64,000 nt of DNA. Source: Dryococelus australis. Its lineage: Eukaryota; Arthropoda; Insecta; Phasmatodea; Phasmatidae. Below the pieces are notes generated by a model that had not been told where the DNA came from, made no database searches, and worked only from the letters and a program-made list of their open reading frames with translations. A program made the position numbers and the translations under genes. Of the stretch, positions 47,095-57,459 are shown piece by piece. The stretch's first letter is position 1. Each line of letters begins with the position of its first letter. The DNA is taken from assembly GCA_029891345.1 (NCBI GenBank), contig CM057009.1, forward strand, positions 208,624,709 through 208,688,708, in the 5' to 3' direction.

Positions 47095-48490
47095 ATTGAG
47101 CAGGGCAGGAGTATTATTATGTGAAATGTTCAAAACTGTATAAAAACTCATGAAGTATGTATGAAACTTGATATTTATTATTTTCATTTTTTATTTTGTT
47201 TTAACAAACTCCACATTAATGGGAAAAATCACCATATACAAAAACATCCATACAGAGTAACACAGTAACTGGAATGTGTATATAAATATCTTTACAAATA
47301 TTCTCGAAAATTACTCGCAATATTTTCTGCCACATTTGACATCACAATTAATTTTGCCATTTCATATCTCGCATTTTCAGTTATGGCAACAGTAAAAACA
47401 TTTTAAAAATATTATACCTCCAGGCTGGGTGGACATGCCTGCCTTTCAAATTTTATACCTCACAAAGCATTATTTAAAAAATTTCCTTTCATCTGACCGA
47501 TAAAAAGCAATTACTCATGAATGACGAGCATTAACTTCCGAGAGAAATTCCCTGTTTGAAAATCATCAGGTTCCTGTTCAAAAACGACTGCTTTGAAAGC
47601 ATTCTAAAAAACTGTATGATGTTTTCTTGTCATATTCCAATTCGAAACATATTTGCAAATTCATTAATACATAGTTGGAAATTTAAGCACTCTCAGGCAT
47701 CTATCCTTACATAAAAGTGACGCCATGACCTATACTCGCTTGAAGAGCCTAACATTTTTTGGAGTTATATTTACAGCTATGTAACTTATATAGATGGTGC
47801 TCCCTCGAGGCCGAACGTCTGGCCCTCAACCAAGCATTTTCATACAATGTGTATACAACATTAACTCAATTGCTTGTTACAGGGGGGAACATAATTCAGT
47901 CCCCAATAACAAACCATTATTATTCTCCTTTAAATGAATCCATCAATTTGCCCAAATAAGGAGACAACACAAATTTCACTTGGTAGTGGGGTGTTCTAAA
48001 GTTCATTAGGCTGTAGAGGGATCTTCATTGGAATGGCCAATAACAGCCATTTTCTCAAAAAAATTTCCAAATAAGGGAGACATTGCATCACTCGGCAAAA
48101 AGATCGTCAGTTTGATCTGCACACTAGCTAAGGCGCACGTGATGTCACAGCTGCCGGCTGGCGAAGACTGAATGCTAGCGCGCCATGCTCCTGCACATGC
48201 GGGAGTTGGATCTACAGCCCCCAGTGTTACCAGAGCCATAGATCAGACCTGATGCAGCGACGCAGAGCGTAAATAAATTATTAAAATGTGCAGTGAAAAC
48301 GTGTTTCCAGCTGTGCTGGGTCACACCAGAATCAGCGTGAAACAAACATGTTTGCAAAATTGTAATTTTAAGTATATTCCACAAACTCCAATATAAACTT
48401 TCACTATTCAAACTTCCTGTAGTTTTCCATACATGCAGCAGACGAACTTCGAACGTTGTCATGTTGGTTGGGTTGAAGGGGGCAGACAGG
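47095..48490. other. Insertion or unrelated sequence splitting the gag gene
   Basis: Between the end of the gag core (47090) and the gag C-terminal traces (from about 48510) lies AT-rich sequence with no recognised coding similarity. A GC-richer patch occurs at 48110-48230. It is probably an insertion, but I could not define its ends or class. Confidence 0.4.
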
Positions 48491-48515
48491 AGACAACAAA
48501 ATCACATAGTTTTAG

Positions 48516-48870
48516 ATGCAGTTGTTTCAAGTGGAAGCAGGAAAGAATAGAAAACCGAACAACGTGGTCAAACTCAAAAATATTTCGGACAATAGCATGA
48601 CAAAATTTACCAAAACCATCCGAAAACTGATAATCAGGCAAAACAGGACCGAATTCCTCCTAATGAACATCGCAGTGTGGAAAGTGCGGGAAATTCAAGT
48701 CCAACTGCAAGGTGGGATAAAAGTCAACAGTCAGCATGTGTGTGTCGGTATTGTGAAGGAGAAGTTTACCATTGGAGTAACCAACGACCCAACAACCCTC
48801 ATTTGAAGTGATTGCAAAACAACAACGAGCAAAGGGAAACAGGATGCGGGGGTGAGGGAGCCGGGCGCTC
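48516..48870 (+). pseudogene. Gypsy gag C-terminal part with zinc-knuckle remnant
   Basis: A basic stretch is followed near 48742-48830 by a frame reading CRYCEGEVYHWSNQ, a CCHC-like knuckle missing its last Cys, and a stop. Such knuckles bind RNA. It lies 80-100 bases before the protease, as expected for gypsy. Confidence 0.45.
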
Positions 48871-48949
48871 CTGACACCCTGATCCCACAGTAATATAAAT
48901 AACAACGATTGCCACACAACAAACCCTCATCAACTAGGTTAGTAACACA

Positions 48950-49390
48950 ATGGCAAAATTAATTCATATTCTTGTCACAGTAAATGGTAATTATTGTCAC
49001 GCAGTGATTGATACAGCAGCTTCCCATAACTTCATTCAGCTGCACTTTGTAAGTGAAACCGATGTTATACCTACTAATCACCTAATCAGGCTAGCCATGA
49101 GTCAGCATAGCAGCAAAGCGATAGGGCAAGCAGTAGTCACTGAGTGTATGTGGGATATCGAAACAACCACAACTGCCATAATTTCGCCGGACATTAGAGA
49201 ATATGTCATTCTTGGTATAAAGTGGCTGACAGAGCAGAATACCACAGCAGAACCCATAGCATGTATAACTTACTTCAGTACGAAAGAGTGGTGTACAGTC
49301 TATGCTTTAGATCATCGCCCAGAAGATAGTGCTCCCTCAGTTCCCTCAGGGAAATTGATGACATACTGCCAGAACACCAGACCATCTTCC
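48950..49390 (+). pseudogene. Gypsy aspartic protease
   Basis: The frame starting at 48950 contains VNGNYCHAVIDTAASHNFI, with the active-site D-T-A of a retropepsin (here DTAA), and EYVILGIKWL further on as the flap/helix part. The enzyme would process Gag-Pol. The frame stays open to 49537 but loses similarity after about 49330, where the reverse transcriptase continues in another frame. Confidence 0.7.
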
Positions 49391-50190
49391 AACAACTGTT
49401 GGACGAGCATCGGGACGTTTTTGCCGCCCATTATGCCTTGCGTCGCACCACTGCCACAGAACATGACATCCCGTTCGATAAAGAAGGGCCTATCTGCACT
49501 TCGCTGCGGAGTTATTTGCGACACCAGGCAAAAATAATCCACCAGAAAATCCAGAAAATGTTGGGAGAAGGCATAATCGTACCAACAAATAGCCAGTACA
49601 AGACGGCAATAACACTAGCCCCAAAGAAAGATGGTACCTGGAGGTTCTGCGTGGAATTCAGGCAGCTTAGTCAGGAGATGAGTAATGCACTCCCGCCATA
49701 CAACAGCGTGAATGATGCACTCAGTTCACTTGGCTGAGCCAAAATCCTCACATCACTGGACTTGAAAAGTGGGTATTGGCAAGTCCTCGTAAAATTAGCG
49801 AACTGTCATAAAACAGCATTTACGGCCCCAGACGGGCGTCGGTTTCTATTTTGTGCGATGCCATTTGTACTTAAATGTGCCCCGGCAACTTTCCTGTCAA
49901 TGATGGTCAGAATACTGGACGGCCTCATCGGAGAGTATACACTTGCATACCTAGACGACATAATTGTATGGTCGACCAGCTGGGAACAGCATTTGAAACA
50001 CCTGTCTGTTGTGTTGGAAGTACTGGCCATAAATGGGGTAACCTGTGCAATGGGGAAATATTACACAAGGAAAACCAGCCTCGATATCCAGGGACATGTT
50101 GTGAATGAAACAGGAAACAAGCCAAACCCGGAACAACTCTGGTTAATAGCGCACCCGAAAACCACTACGAAATTTTTTTGGGTTGATTAA
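49390..50190 (+). pseudogene. Gypsy reverse transcriptase
   Basis: Frames 49399-49737 and 49762-50190 cover the fingers and palm: HDIPF, then KKDGTWRFCVEFRQL, LTSLDLKSGYWQV with a catalytic Asp, and LAYLDDIIVWS with the YxDD box near 49945. A TGA at 49735-49737 separates the two parts in the middle of the domain. It would copy element RNA into DNA. The catalytic residues are kept. Confidence 0.85.
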
Positions 50191-50199
50191 TTGGCTGAG

Positions 50200-50785
50200 A
50201 AAACAAATACAAAGTTTCGCAGTGATAACAGAACCACTGACGGACTTGCTGTCACCACAACATTGTATGCAGTGGACCAGTGACACAAAAAAAAAGCATT
50301 CGAGGAAATTAAGGAAAAATTAAATCCTTCCCCATGCTTACTAGGTATAACACAAGCAGTCTTTTGTACCTGCAAACGAACGTAAGTCAAGAAGGCCTAG
50401 GAGCAGTCCTTTATCAGTACGATGACACTGGAAATCGACATGTAATCCATTTCGCTAGCGTCAAGCTCAGCATTACAGAGCGCGGCTACGACATCAATGC
50501 CTAGGTGTCGTGAGGGCCGTAAAGAAATACAGAGCGTACCTAGAGTACCAAAGTTCACCCTCCGTACTGATAATGTGTTTACTGTGGTTCCACAGTATGC
50601 ACGAAGCGCGCAGCAGGTTGAAAATATGGGCCTTACTGTTGCAAGCATACGACTTTGCCGTAGAACATGTGCCGGGAAAAGAGAACCAGTTGATAGATGC
50701 TCTCTCGTGCGCTCTCATCGCTGACTTCATCATGAAAGATGACACGGAATGGGACGACATACTGCCTCCAGTGATGCAGGAATAG
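50200..50785 (+). pseudogene. Gypsy RNase H
   Basis: From about 50350, LQTNVSQEGLGAVLYQYDD (the first acidic position is Asn where Asp is usual) and VIHFASVKLSITERGYD are read in one frame. The 50510-50785 frame continues with KIWALLLQAYDFAVEHVPG then KENQLIDALSC. Frames change near 50340 and 50500. The Asp replacement and shifts indicate loss of activity. Confidence 0.7.
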
Positions 50786-50829
50786 TCCAAAGATATCAGT
50801 GTATAACAGCTCGACGAGTAATATAATGC

Positions 50830-51140
50830 CTTTTCTCATTCATGAACTTTACCGCGAGGTGGAATGCGTGCAGCAGGGATGTGCATTCACTCAAAACAAA
50901 AATAATACATACCAACAATAAGGTATAGAAAATTGGCACATCGTAGACGAGCGGTTAGAGAGATCTTCACCAACTGTCTCCACTAAATGCCGACTGTTTG
51001 TCCCCACATGTGCGAGGGAACTAGTGCAAGCCTATTCGCACAGTGGCAACATTTCGGGGCATCCAGAGTGCGACCAGACAGAGCGAAACGAACGTGAACA
51101 TTTTTTCTGGCCCGGTCTGACAAAAGACGAGTAGATATAT
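50830..51140 (+). pseudogene. Gypsy integrase, N-terminal fragment only
   Basis: Near 51010-51130 a frame reads QAYSHSGNISGHPECDQT then EHFFWPGLTKDE, the zinc-binding N-terminal region of gypsy integrases in which His/Cys positions are already partly lost. Similarity ends abruptly near 51140 and no catalytic core follows. The next recognisable gene belongs to the Polinton, so truncation by that insertion is the simplest reading. Confidence 0.55.
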
Positions 51141-51857
51141 AGGGAAGTTCTGGACCAACCCTTATTTTCATCTAAATATCGAGGCTTTTTGCATCAAAAT
51201 CAAGGTTTTTAAAGCTGAATTTAGGCTGTAAAATTTTTTAAACAGGAGCTGTCCAAAACAAGCAATTTTCTCCGAAAATCAAGCAATTCTAGCCAAAACC
51301 AAGCAAGATTTTCAATTTCTCCAAAAATACAGTTTAAATTTGTGCCACTTAAAAAAATCAAAATTTAAGCAAAACATGCAAATTTCTCGCTTTTCAAGCA
51401 ATTTTTCACATTTTTTTTAAATCTGAAGCATAACGATTACTGAATCCTTAATGCCAACCAACACAACATTCCAAATCATAAACATCTTTAAAATTAGAAA
51501 CTTTATCTGATATTAAATAATTTTTATTGATTTTTAAAACAATTTTGAAATGGACAATATTCAATTATTTATCAATGAAAGTTGCTGTTTTTATAATGTC
51601 ATTTCCAATATCACAAAGTTCTAAAATACCTATAATTTTATCCGTTTATAATATTAAAAAATTTATAAATGTTGTATAAAAAAGTGGTTCTATGATAAAA
51701 TTTTAATTAGAAATACGATTTTTTATTCGATCAAATAATTCATATATATTTCTAAAAATTCGTAAAAAATTTTAAGGCAACCACTCAACTATGAGTCTAA
51801 AATATTATATTAAAATATGGAACCAATTTGTTGCTTCTACCATTTAATACAAATTTT

Positions 51858-53141
51858 TTATATATTTTCAGTAATCCTCTTTTTAAAATAATCATAAGTT
51901 AAATTCCGTTGGCTAACTAGAACAACATTACAAATCGTATGTGCTTCAACAGCTTTGTTAAAATCAACACAAATTTTTATGTTTGTTTTATCTTTAGCTA
52001 GAGTGGTTTTTTTATATGAACAATCAATTTTTGCCCCCAAAATGAACAAAAATTGGTTTTACCATCAAAGTTCACAGTAGGTTTATAATAACGTTAATTA
52101 TTTCTATAGTCGGTATATGGTTTGCTTTTTGAATTTCAAAAATCATTATAAACAGGAAACTGTTTACTACAAAGACCCTTTTCAATATCTAGATTCCAAT
52201 TTTTCTTTGGAAAGATCTCATTTCGTCCATTTTCAACATAAATATTTCTTACATTACAGTGATAAAACATATAAGCATGCACTTCCTGATTAGCGCGATT
52301 TTTTATATTAATTTGAAAGCCTACAATTACAAAATGGGGTATGGCAAATTGAAATTACTGAACTTATCTTTTATATCAAAGTTAAAAGTTGTTACTTCAG
52401 GTAATTCTTTTTCTAAAAATTGCCAATAATTAAATTTAATAGGAATTTTAGGCTATTTGTACATATTTAGTTTTATTGTAATTGCTGTGTTAGTTTCGTA
52501 TTCAACAATAGGACACATAACTTATAGTTTTTGAATATCAGTTCTACCTGGATCGGCAAAACTTGTCGGAGGTGTGACAACTTCGTCCTCATATAATATA
52601 AAAAATTGTTATCAGATGAATTACGGAAAAAAGTGAATTTATAACCACCTTTCCAGTAAACTTCAGCATTATCTCTGATAAAGCCAAACTGATATCTCAG
52701 TGGGTAAATTCATTCATTTAGTCTATCACTATGTACAGATTTTACTCGGTATTTATTATCCAAACCAGTAGCCTATAAATAATTTTGCTCACCTTGAGAT
52801 ATTAACAAAACATTCATCATTGCAGAAGTTAATCCAGGACTATCAACAGCTTCAATAATATTACCATGTTTTGAGATTTCTACTTTAGAAAACTCAAATT
52901 GGAAAAAGTTAGAACAAACATCTATATTGTCTTCTTTTTCACATTTTGCATCAGCTCCAACCTTATCTCTCTTTAGTAACATAAATTGCTCAAAAATATA
53001 AGCATCATTTGGGAAAAAAAAGCCATCTCCTATAAGAATATCAAACTCGAATCTATTATTGTAAATATTTAAATTCCCCCATGTTTGAACTGTTGGAGGA
53101 AAAGTTTGCCTCTCGAAGTTCTCAATACTTTTATAACTCAT
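51858..53141 (-). pseudogene. Probable Polinton major capsid protein (double jelly-roll), decayed
   Basis: Starting at 53141 on the minus strand, the first 122 codons read open (with NNRFEFDILIGDGFFFPND, then VEISKHGNIIEAVDSPG) before a stop at 52773. Similarity traces continue in shifting frames (YWKGGYKFTFFRNSSD near 52650) to a last open part at 52049-51858. The total of about 430 codons fits a capsid protein but is on the short side. The fold is inferred, not visible. The Trp/Gly-rich and N-terminal patterns resemble what I know of Polinton capsid genes. It diverges from the plus-strand gene at 53167 with only about 25 bases between starts. Confidence 0.5.
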
Positions 53142-53166
53142 TTATAAGTAAAAAATTTATATATAA

Positions 53167-54215
53167 ATGGCAGAATCAAAGGGAGTTTCTCGAGTTAAAT
53201 TATTCATTGAACGATATAAGAAATATCAAAAACCCCATGAAAAAGATTATGAAAAAAATGAGAAGAAAGGACAACCCAACTGACGAATTACGAAATATTG
53301 GTAAAAAAGTAGAAAAAGTAAGTGAAGAAAATTAAAATTTAATACCAACACTAGTTCCTGTTGTAGCAAAAAATTAGATTATCCACCAACACCACAAGAA
53401 ACATCATTTGAAAGAGAATTATTTTCAGAACAAGAATCTCCTAATCTGGAGAGCAAATGGATACTATTCCATTAAAAGATTTGCCACTTATAGCAGGTGT
53501 TTCTAATATAAATCTCGAAATAGAAATTGCAAAAAGAATGAATGGTATTGACGAAAAATTTGATTTACGTATAATTGGGGAAAATGTTTACATTGGTGAA
53601 TTAAAAGTAACGATAAACAAAGATACGAAAAATAAATATACGCTATTTTATACACTATTTGTTAAATATAAAGAACATAGATTAATACCAGGACTGTTAA
53701 ATGTGTTAGCAAAAATAGTACAGAAGAACTTGAAGTTAAATACAATGTTAATGATAATCAAAATTACACAGACATTGTTTTATTAACCAATGCTGCATTC
53801 AAACAATATAATCCTAATAAAAATGTAGCTTAGAGTGGAGGTTGAAAGTACGAAAAAATAATTGGACCACTTTATTACAAATACATATAAAACCTCAATT
53901 AACATCAACATCAAGCACACCCAAAAGTGAAATTTTTACATGTACTTTTAAATCTGGAGATAGCTTAAAAAAATACAACAATTTGCCGAAAGAATATGTC
54001 TAGATGGATGATGTTAGATAATCAATCAAAAGTTTCTAATTATTTATGGTGAAGAAAATGCCGGTAAAAACAATTATTGCAATTAAAAAGTAAGCATAAT
54101 GAATATGGTAAACAATAAATGTTCTGATTTTGTTGTTAGTAATCCAAAAGGGAATTCCATATCTTATAAGAGTTTTAAATGTAATTCCACACTCATTTTG
54201 TAATCCTGAACATCA
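53167..54215 (+). pseudogene. Conserved Polinton gene of unknown function, broken
   Basis: A frame from 53167 begins MAESKGVSRVKLFIERYKKY and stops near 53282. A second open part (53457-53786) has FDLRIIGENVYIGELKV. Later pieces in other frames (KYEKIIGPLYYKY near 53845, YGEENAGKNNYCN near 54050, NPKGIPYLIRVLN near 54150) look like a protein found next to capsid genes in other Polintons. I know no function for it. It may be one gene or two adjacent ones. Confidence 0.4.
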
Positions 54216-54264
54216 TGGCTAAGGCATTAAAAATTGGACATTAAATAATTAAAATTTCCCCGAA

Positions 54265-54558
54265 ATGCACTTGCCTGGTTATAATTATTGTGGACCATTT
54301 ACAAAATTAAACGAAAGACTAGAAAGAGGAAACACAGGAATAAATAAATTATATGAAGAATGCAAATATCACGATATTGCTTATAGAGACCACAGAGATT
54401 TAGAATCTATACAAGAAGCTGATAAAATTTTACAAAAGGAAGCTAAGGAGATTATGTTAGATAAAAATACTCCAATTGGAGAAAAAATTGCTTGTGCTGC
54501 TTTTGCTTCAACTATGTTTACAAAAAGAAATTTAGGATGGATCATTAAATGTTATTAA
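54265..54558 (+). CDS. Phospholipase A2-like protein of the Polinton
   Basis: This 97-codon frame is uninterrupted. It has GYNYCGPFTKL (calcium-loop-like) and ECKYHDIAYRDH with the catalytic His-Asp pair, then a helical second half rich in Lys/Glu. PLA2-like domains in parvovirus VP1 open endosomal membranes during entry, and related domains occur in Polinton/adintovirus-type elements. That role is inferred here. The same motifs appear in the relic at 5142-5454. It is followed by the hydrophobic protein and protease on the same strand. The start at 54265 is the only Met before the motif. Confidence 0.65.
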   Translation: MHLPGYNYCGPFTKLNERLERGNTGINKLYEECKYHDIAYRDHRDLESIQEADKILQKEAKEIMLDKNTPIGEKIACAAFASTMFTKRNLGWIIKCY

Positions 54559-54581
54559 TTATATATTTTTGTACTTGTAAA

Positions 54582-54877
54582 TGAAGATAACAAATATAAC
54601 TTTCGATATTCCCTACGAGGAATTAAAAGATTTGGGTATAGATAAATTTTTAACAAAATATCAAATTGAAAAAAAAATCGAAAGAAGGTAGACGTTTCAG
54701 ATTAACTTTATCAATGCCAACAGTTAAAAAGATGGCCAAAGAGAAAATGACAGTTGTTTACATCATGGAGGAATTATACCAATTATATTGGCTGCTTTAG
54801 GTGCACTTGGTGGTTTAGCAGGTGGAGCTACTGCAATTTATAATTATGTTGAACAAACAAAAAGAAATAAAAAATAA
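54582..54877 (+). pseudogene. Small hydrophobic capsid-associated protein (pX/pVI-like)
   Basis: A frame from 54582 (MKITNITFDIPYEELKDLGI) shifts, and near 54760-54870 reads HHGGIIPIILAALGALGG with a Gly/Ala-rich hydrophobic segment, then a basic tail ending NKK. Proteins of this shape between PLA2 and protease in Polintons are compared with adenovirus core or minor proteins. Traces of a basic extension (RPGSGIKKRKAKKFAYIP) continue to about 54940. The gene contains stops. Confidence 0.45.
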
Positions 54878-54949
54878 TTAGACCTGGAAGTGGAATAAAA
54901 AAGAGGAAGGCCAAAAAATTTGCATATATACCCACTATATAATATCGAT

Positions 54950-55350
54950 ATTGAAAAATATGTTAAAATATTAAATATAAAATTGTCAGAAATATTTATA
55001 TAATTGATGAATTACCAAAAAATATGCACAAAAATGAATGTGCTGTAGTACATTTTGACATTAAAAATCCCGGAACTCATTGGGTTTGCTACTTTAAAGA
55101 AAACAACAATGTTTACTATTTTGATTCATTTGGAGGCAATATTCGTAGTAATCGAATTAATTATTTCAAAAATAGCAATTTTTATTACAATGATGATCTA
55201 ATTCAGAATTTTAATTCAGTTATCTGTGGACATCTATGTTTAATAGTTTTACATCTTTTTTCGAAAGATTTTAAGTTTAACTATATACTTTCTTTGTTAT
55301 TAAATTATGGATATATTCGGAAAACCATTAATCAAATCATTAAATGAATA
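54950..55350 (+). CDS. Adenain-like cysteine protease of the Polinton
   Basis: The open frame 55024-55347, extended upstream in the same frame to about 54985 (IYIIDELPKN), encodes a C48/C5-type protease that would mature capsid proteins. Seen motifs are PGTHWVCYFK with the catalytic His, YYFDSFGG with the acidic residue, QNFNSVICGHLCLIV with an oxyanion Gln and the nucleophile Cys. All catalytic residues are intact, and the domain's key half is unbroken. The C-terminus overlaps the start of the fibre-like gene by about 40 bases in another frame. Confidence 0.75.
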
Positions 55351-56309
55351 CATTGACAATTTTTCTGAAGATTTAAAAACATACATAGATTCAAAATGCA
55401 ATTCGAGTGTTTCTACTTTACAGAGTAAATTAAGCACTTGTTTTGATTTAACAAAATCTTATATTTCTTTTTTAGGACATAGGCTTGTTAATATAGGTGA
55501 ACCTGTAGATAATAAAGATGCAGTCAATAAAATATATTTCGAAATATATGTAGCAGATTATGCTTTAAAAAAGGATGTCGATTCGAAAAATAAAACTATT
55601 GTTTCTGATCATGCTTTAAAAGAAGATACAAATTTACAATTCTGTAACACTATTGTTGATTGTATAAAACGAATAAATAATGCAAAGCAGGCACCAAAAA
55701 ATGAAGTAGATTCAAAATATAAAACAATTGTTTCTGACAAGGCATTAAAAAAAATGTAGATTCAATAAACAATTTCATTGTTTATGATTTAAAACATGTA
55801 GAATCGCAATAGAATATCATTGTTCCCGCTTTACAAGATCAACTTAGCAAAGTTTTTGTTTATACAACAGAGTATATTTCTCTTCAAAATCGTAGAATTA
55901 ATAGTATGGCTGATCCTGTAGATGGAAAAGATGCCGTAAATAAGAGCTATTTCGATAAAGAAATAGCTGATAAATTGCAAAATTTTAACAAATCAGTGTT
56001 GAATTATTGTGATACACTCGTTAACTTGGAAGTTGAAGAAAATATCATATATATTTATTTACCTGCAAAGAGAAATAAAAAAAATTGAATTTTTTTTTCA
56101 TTTAGAAGATCTATTTTTATTACTGTTTATAAAATAATTTAGGATAATTTACCTGATGATACTCGTTAACTGTTTTAAGGATTAGAAAAAAACATAGTAA
56201 TCCATTTGATGTTAAAAGATGAGATAAATTGGTTTTTAAAATAAAAAAATCTGAACATTCTGATACGTTTATGACTATAATAGGAATATTCGTGAAATAT
56301 AAAGATTAA
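55307..56309 (+). pseudogene. Fibre-like protein with repeated DAVNK-Y units
   Basis: The first part (55307-55759) is open. It is helical and contains RLVNIGEPVDNKDAVNKIYF, then repeats with KKDVDSKNKTIVSDHALKED and EVDSKYKTIVSDKALKK. After stops, a second part (55906-56088, extended upstream) has RINSMADPVDGKDAVNKSYF. The P-x-D-x-x-DAVNK-x-Y unit is typical of shaft regions of trimeric phage and virus fibres. Further coding traces (IKKSEHSDTFMTIIGIF, about 56240-56305) may be a C-terminal head. The role, a spike or receptor-binding fibre, is inferred from repeats and position after the protease. Confidence 0.5.
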
Positions 56310-56333
56310 CTATATATATTTTTTCACTATTCA

Positions 56334-56465
56334 ATGGAACACACTTGGTGTTTGAAGTGCAAGAAAGTCACTAAAAATAATAATATAAAAACTGACAATA
56401 CTGAAAATGGGCGATTAGTTCAGAAAAGTAAATGTTCTATTTACAATTCTAATAAATCAACATAA
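56334..56465 (+). CDS. Small zinc-ribbon-like protein
   Basis: A 43-codon frame starts MEHTWCLKCKKVTKNNNIK and ends with SKCSIYNSNKST. It has one C-x2-C pair and a second half-pair in which the last Cys is Tyr. A small zinc-ribbon protein directly before the integrase is common in Polintons. It may bind nucleic acid. The lost Cys suggests decay. Confidence 0.4.
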   Translation: MEHTWCLKCKKVTKNNNIKTDNTENGRLVQKSKCSIYNSNKST

Positions 56466-56469
56466 AAAA

Positions 56470-57410
56470 AAACTTAATGTAAGAGAAGGCCTAATCAATG
56501 AACTATATAAACCTGCACAAAAAAAAATCCCCAAAATGAAAGTAATATCATATGGAATCGATGATTTATGGTAAATTTATATTGTTGAAATGGATACTGG
56601 CAATTTGAAAGGCATATCACATATAAAGAATAAAGAATGGATATAACTCTATTATGACAATTATCAATGTACTTTCAAAGTTTGTATTTGCTGTAGCTAT
56701 TAAAGATAAAACAGCTAAAAACATAGCAATTGCTTTATAATCTAAATTGAAGTAAAGCAAGCCACATAATTTACAAAGCGACAATGTGTTCAGAATTTTA
56801 TAGTAAATAATTTAAAGAACTTGCAAAAATTTAAAATCAGTCATTATTCTACATTCAGTGTACTAAAAGCCAGTGTTGTAGAAATATTTAATCGAACAAT
56901 GAAGAATAAAATGTGGAAGAAATTTGCTTTGAATGGCAATTACAAATGGACAAAAATATTAGATAATTTAGTCAAAGAATATAATACAAAGCATAGTACT
57001 ATAGGTATAAAACCAACTGACGTTAATAAGGCCAACAAAAAATATTTAATGCAAACAAATTTTGTAGAAACAATTACTAAACCGAAATACAAAGTTGGCG
57101 ATGTTGTCCGTGTCAGCGAACTTAAATGAATGTGTAATAAAGGATATACTGGAATTGGACCACAGAATTATTTACTATTGTTAAAGTGTTAAATTATTAT
57201 ATACCAACTTACAAGCTGAAAGACACAAAAGGAGAAGAAAGAATGGGTTGATTTTATGAATATGAAATTATGAAAACTGACTATCCAAATTAATATTTGG
57301 TTGAAAAAGTCTTAAAAATTAAGGATAATAAAATTTATGTAAAATGGTAGGGGTTTCGATAACTCTTGTCTCTCTTGGATTAGTAAAACAGATGTTTTGT
57401 AAATTTAAAA
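56470..57410 (+). pseudogene. Polinton integrase (rve core plus chromodomain), broken
   Basis: Coding traces begin at 56475 (LNVREGLINELYKPAQKK). The first catalytic-Asp region near 56570 is damaged by a TAA (GIDDLW then stop). LQSDNVF near 56777 keeps the second Asp, and SVVEIFNRTMKNKMWKK (56875-56930) keeps the Glu in the long open frame 56821-57129. Downstream are an SH3-like region (YKVGDVVRVSELK) and, at 57292-57400, a chromodomain trace (YLVEKVLKIKDNKIYVKW). The enzyme would insert element DNA into host chromosomes, and the chromodomain may steer target choice. Several stops make it inactive. Confidence 0.8.
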
Positions 57411-57459
57411 ATAAAAATTAGCTTCTTACACAACTCAATAAAGATTATTAATATCATTA

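Larger units (their letters stand above)
46440..51140 (+). mobile_element. Ty3/gypsy LTR retrotransposon, interrupted and 3'-truncated
   Basis: Coding traces run in the order gag, protease, reverse transcriptase, RNase H, integrase on the plus strand, which is the Ty3/gypsy order. The gag part is interrupted by about 1.4 kb without similarity (47095-48490). Integrase stops within its N-terminal zinc-binding part near 51140, where composition changes sharply to the very AT-rich Polinton. No LTRs were identified. Confidence 0.75.
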
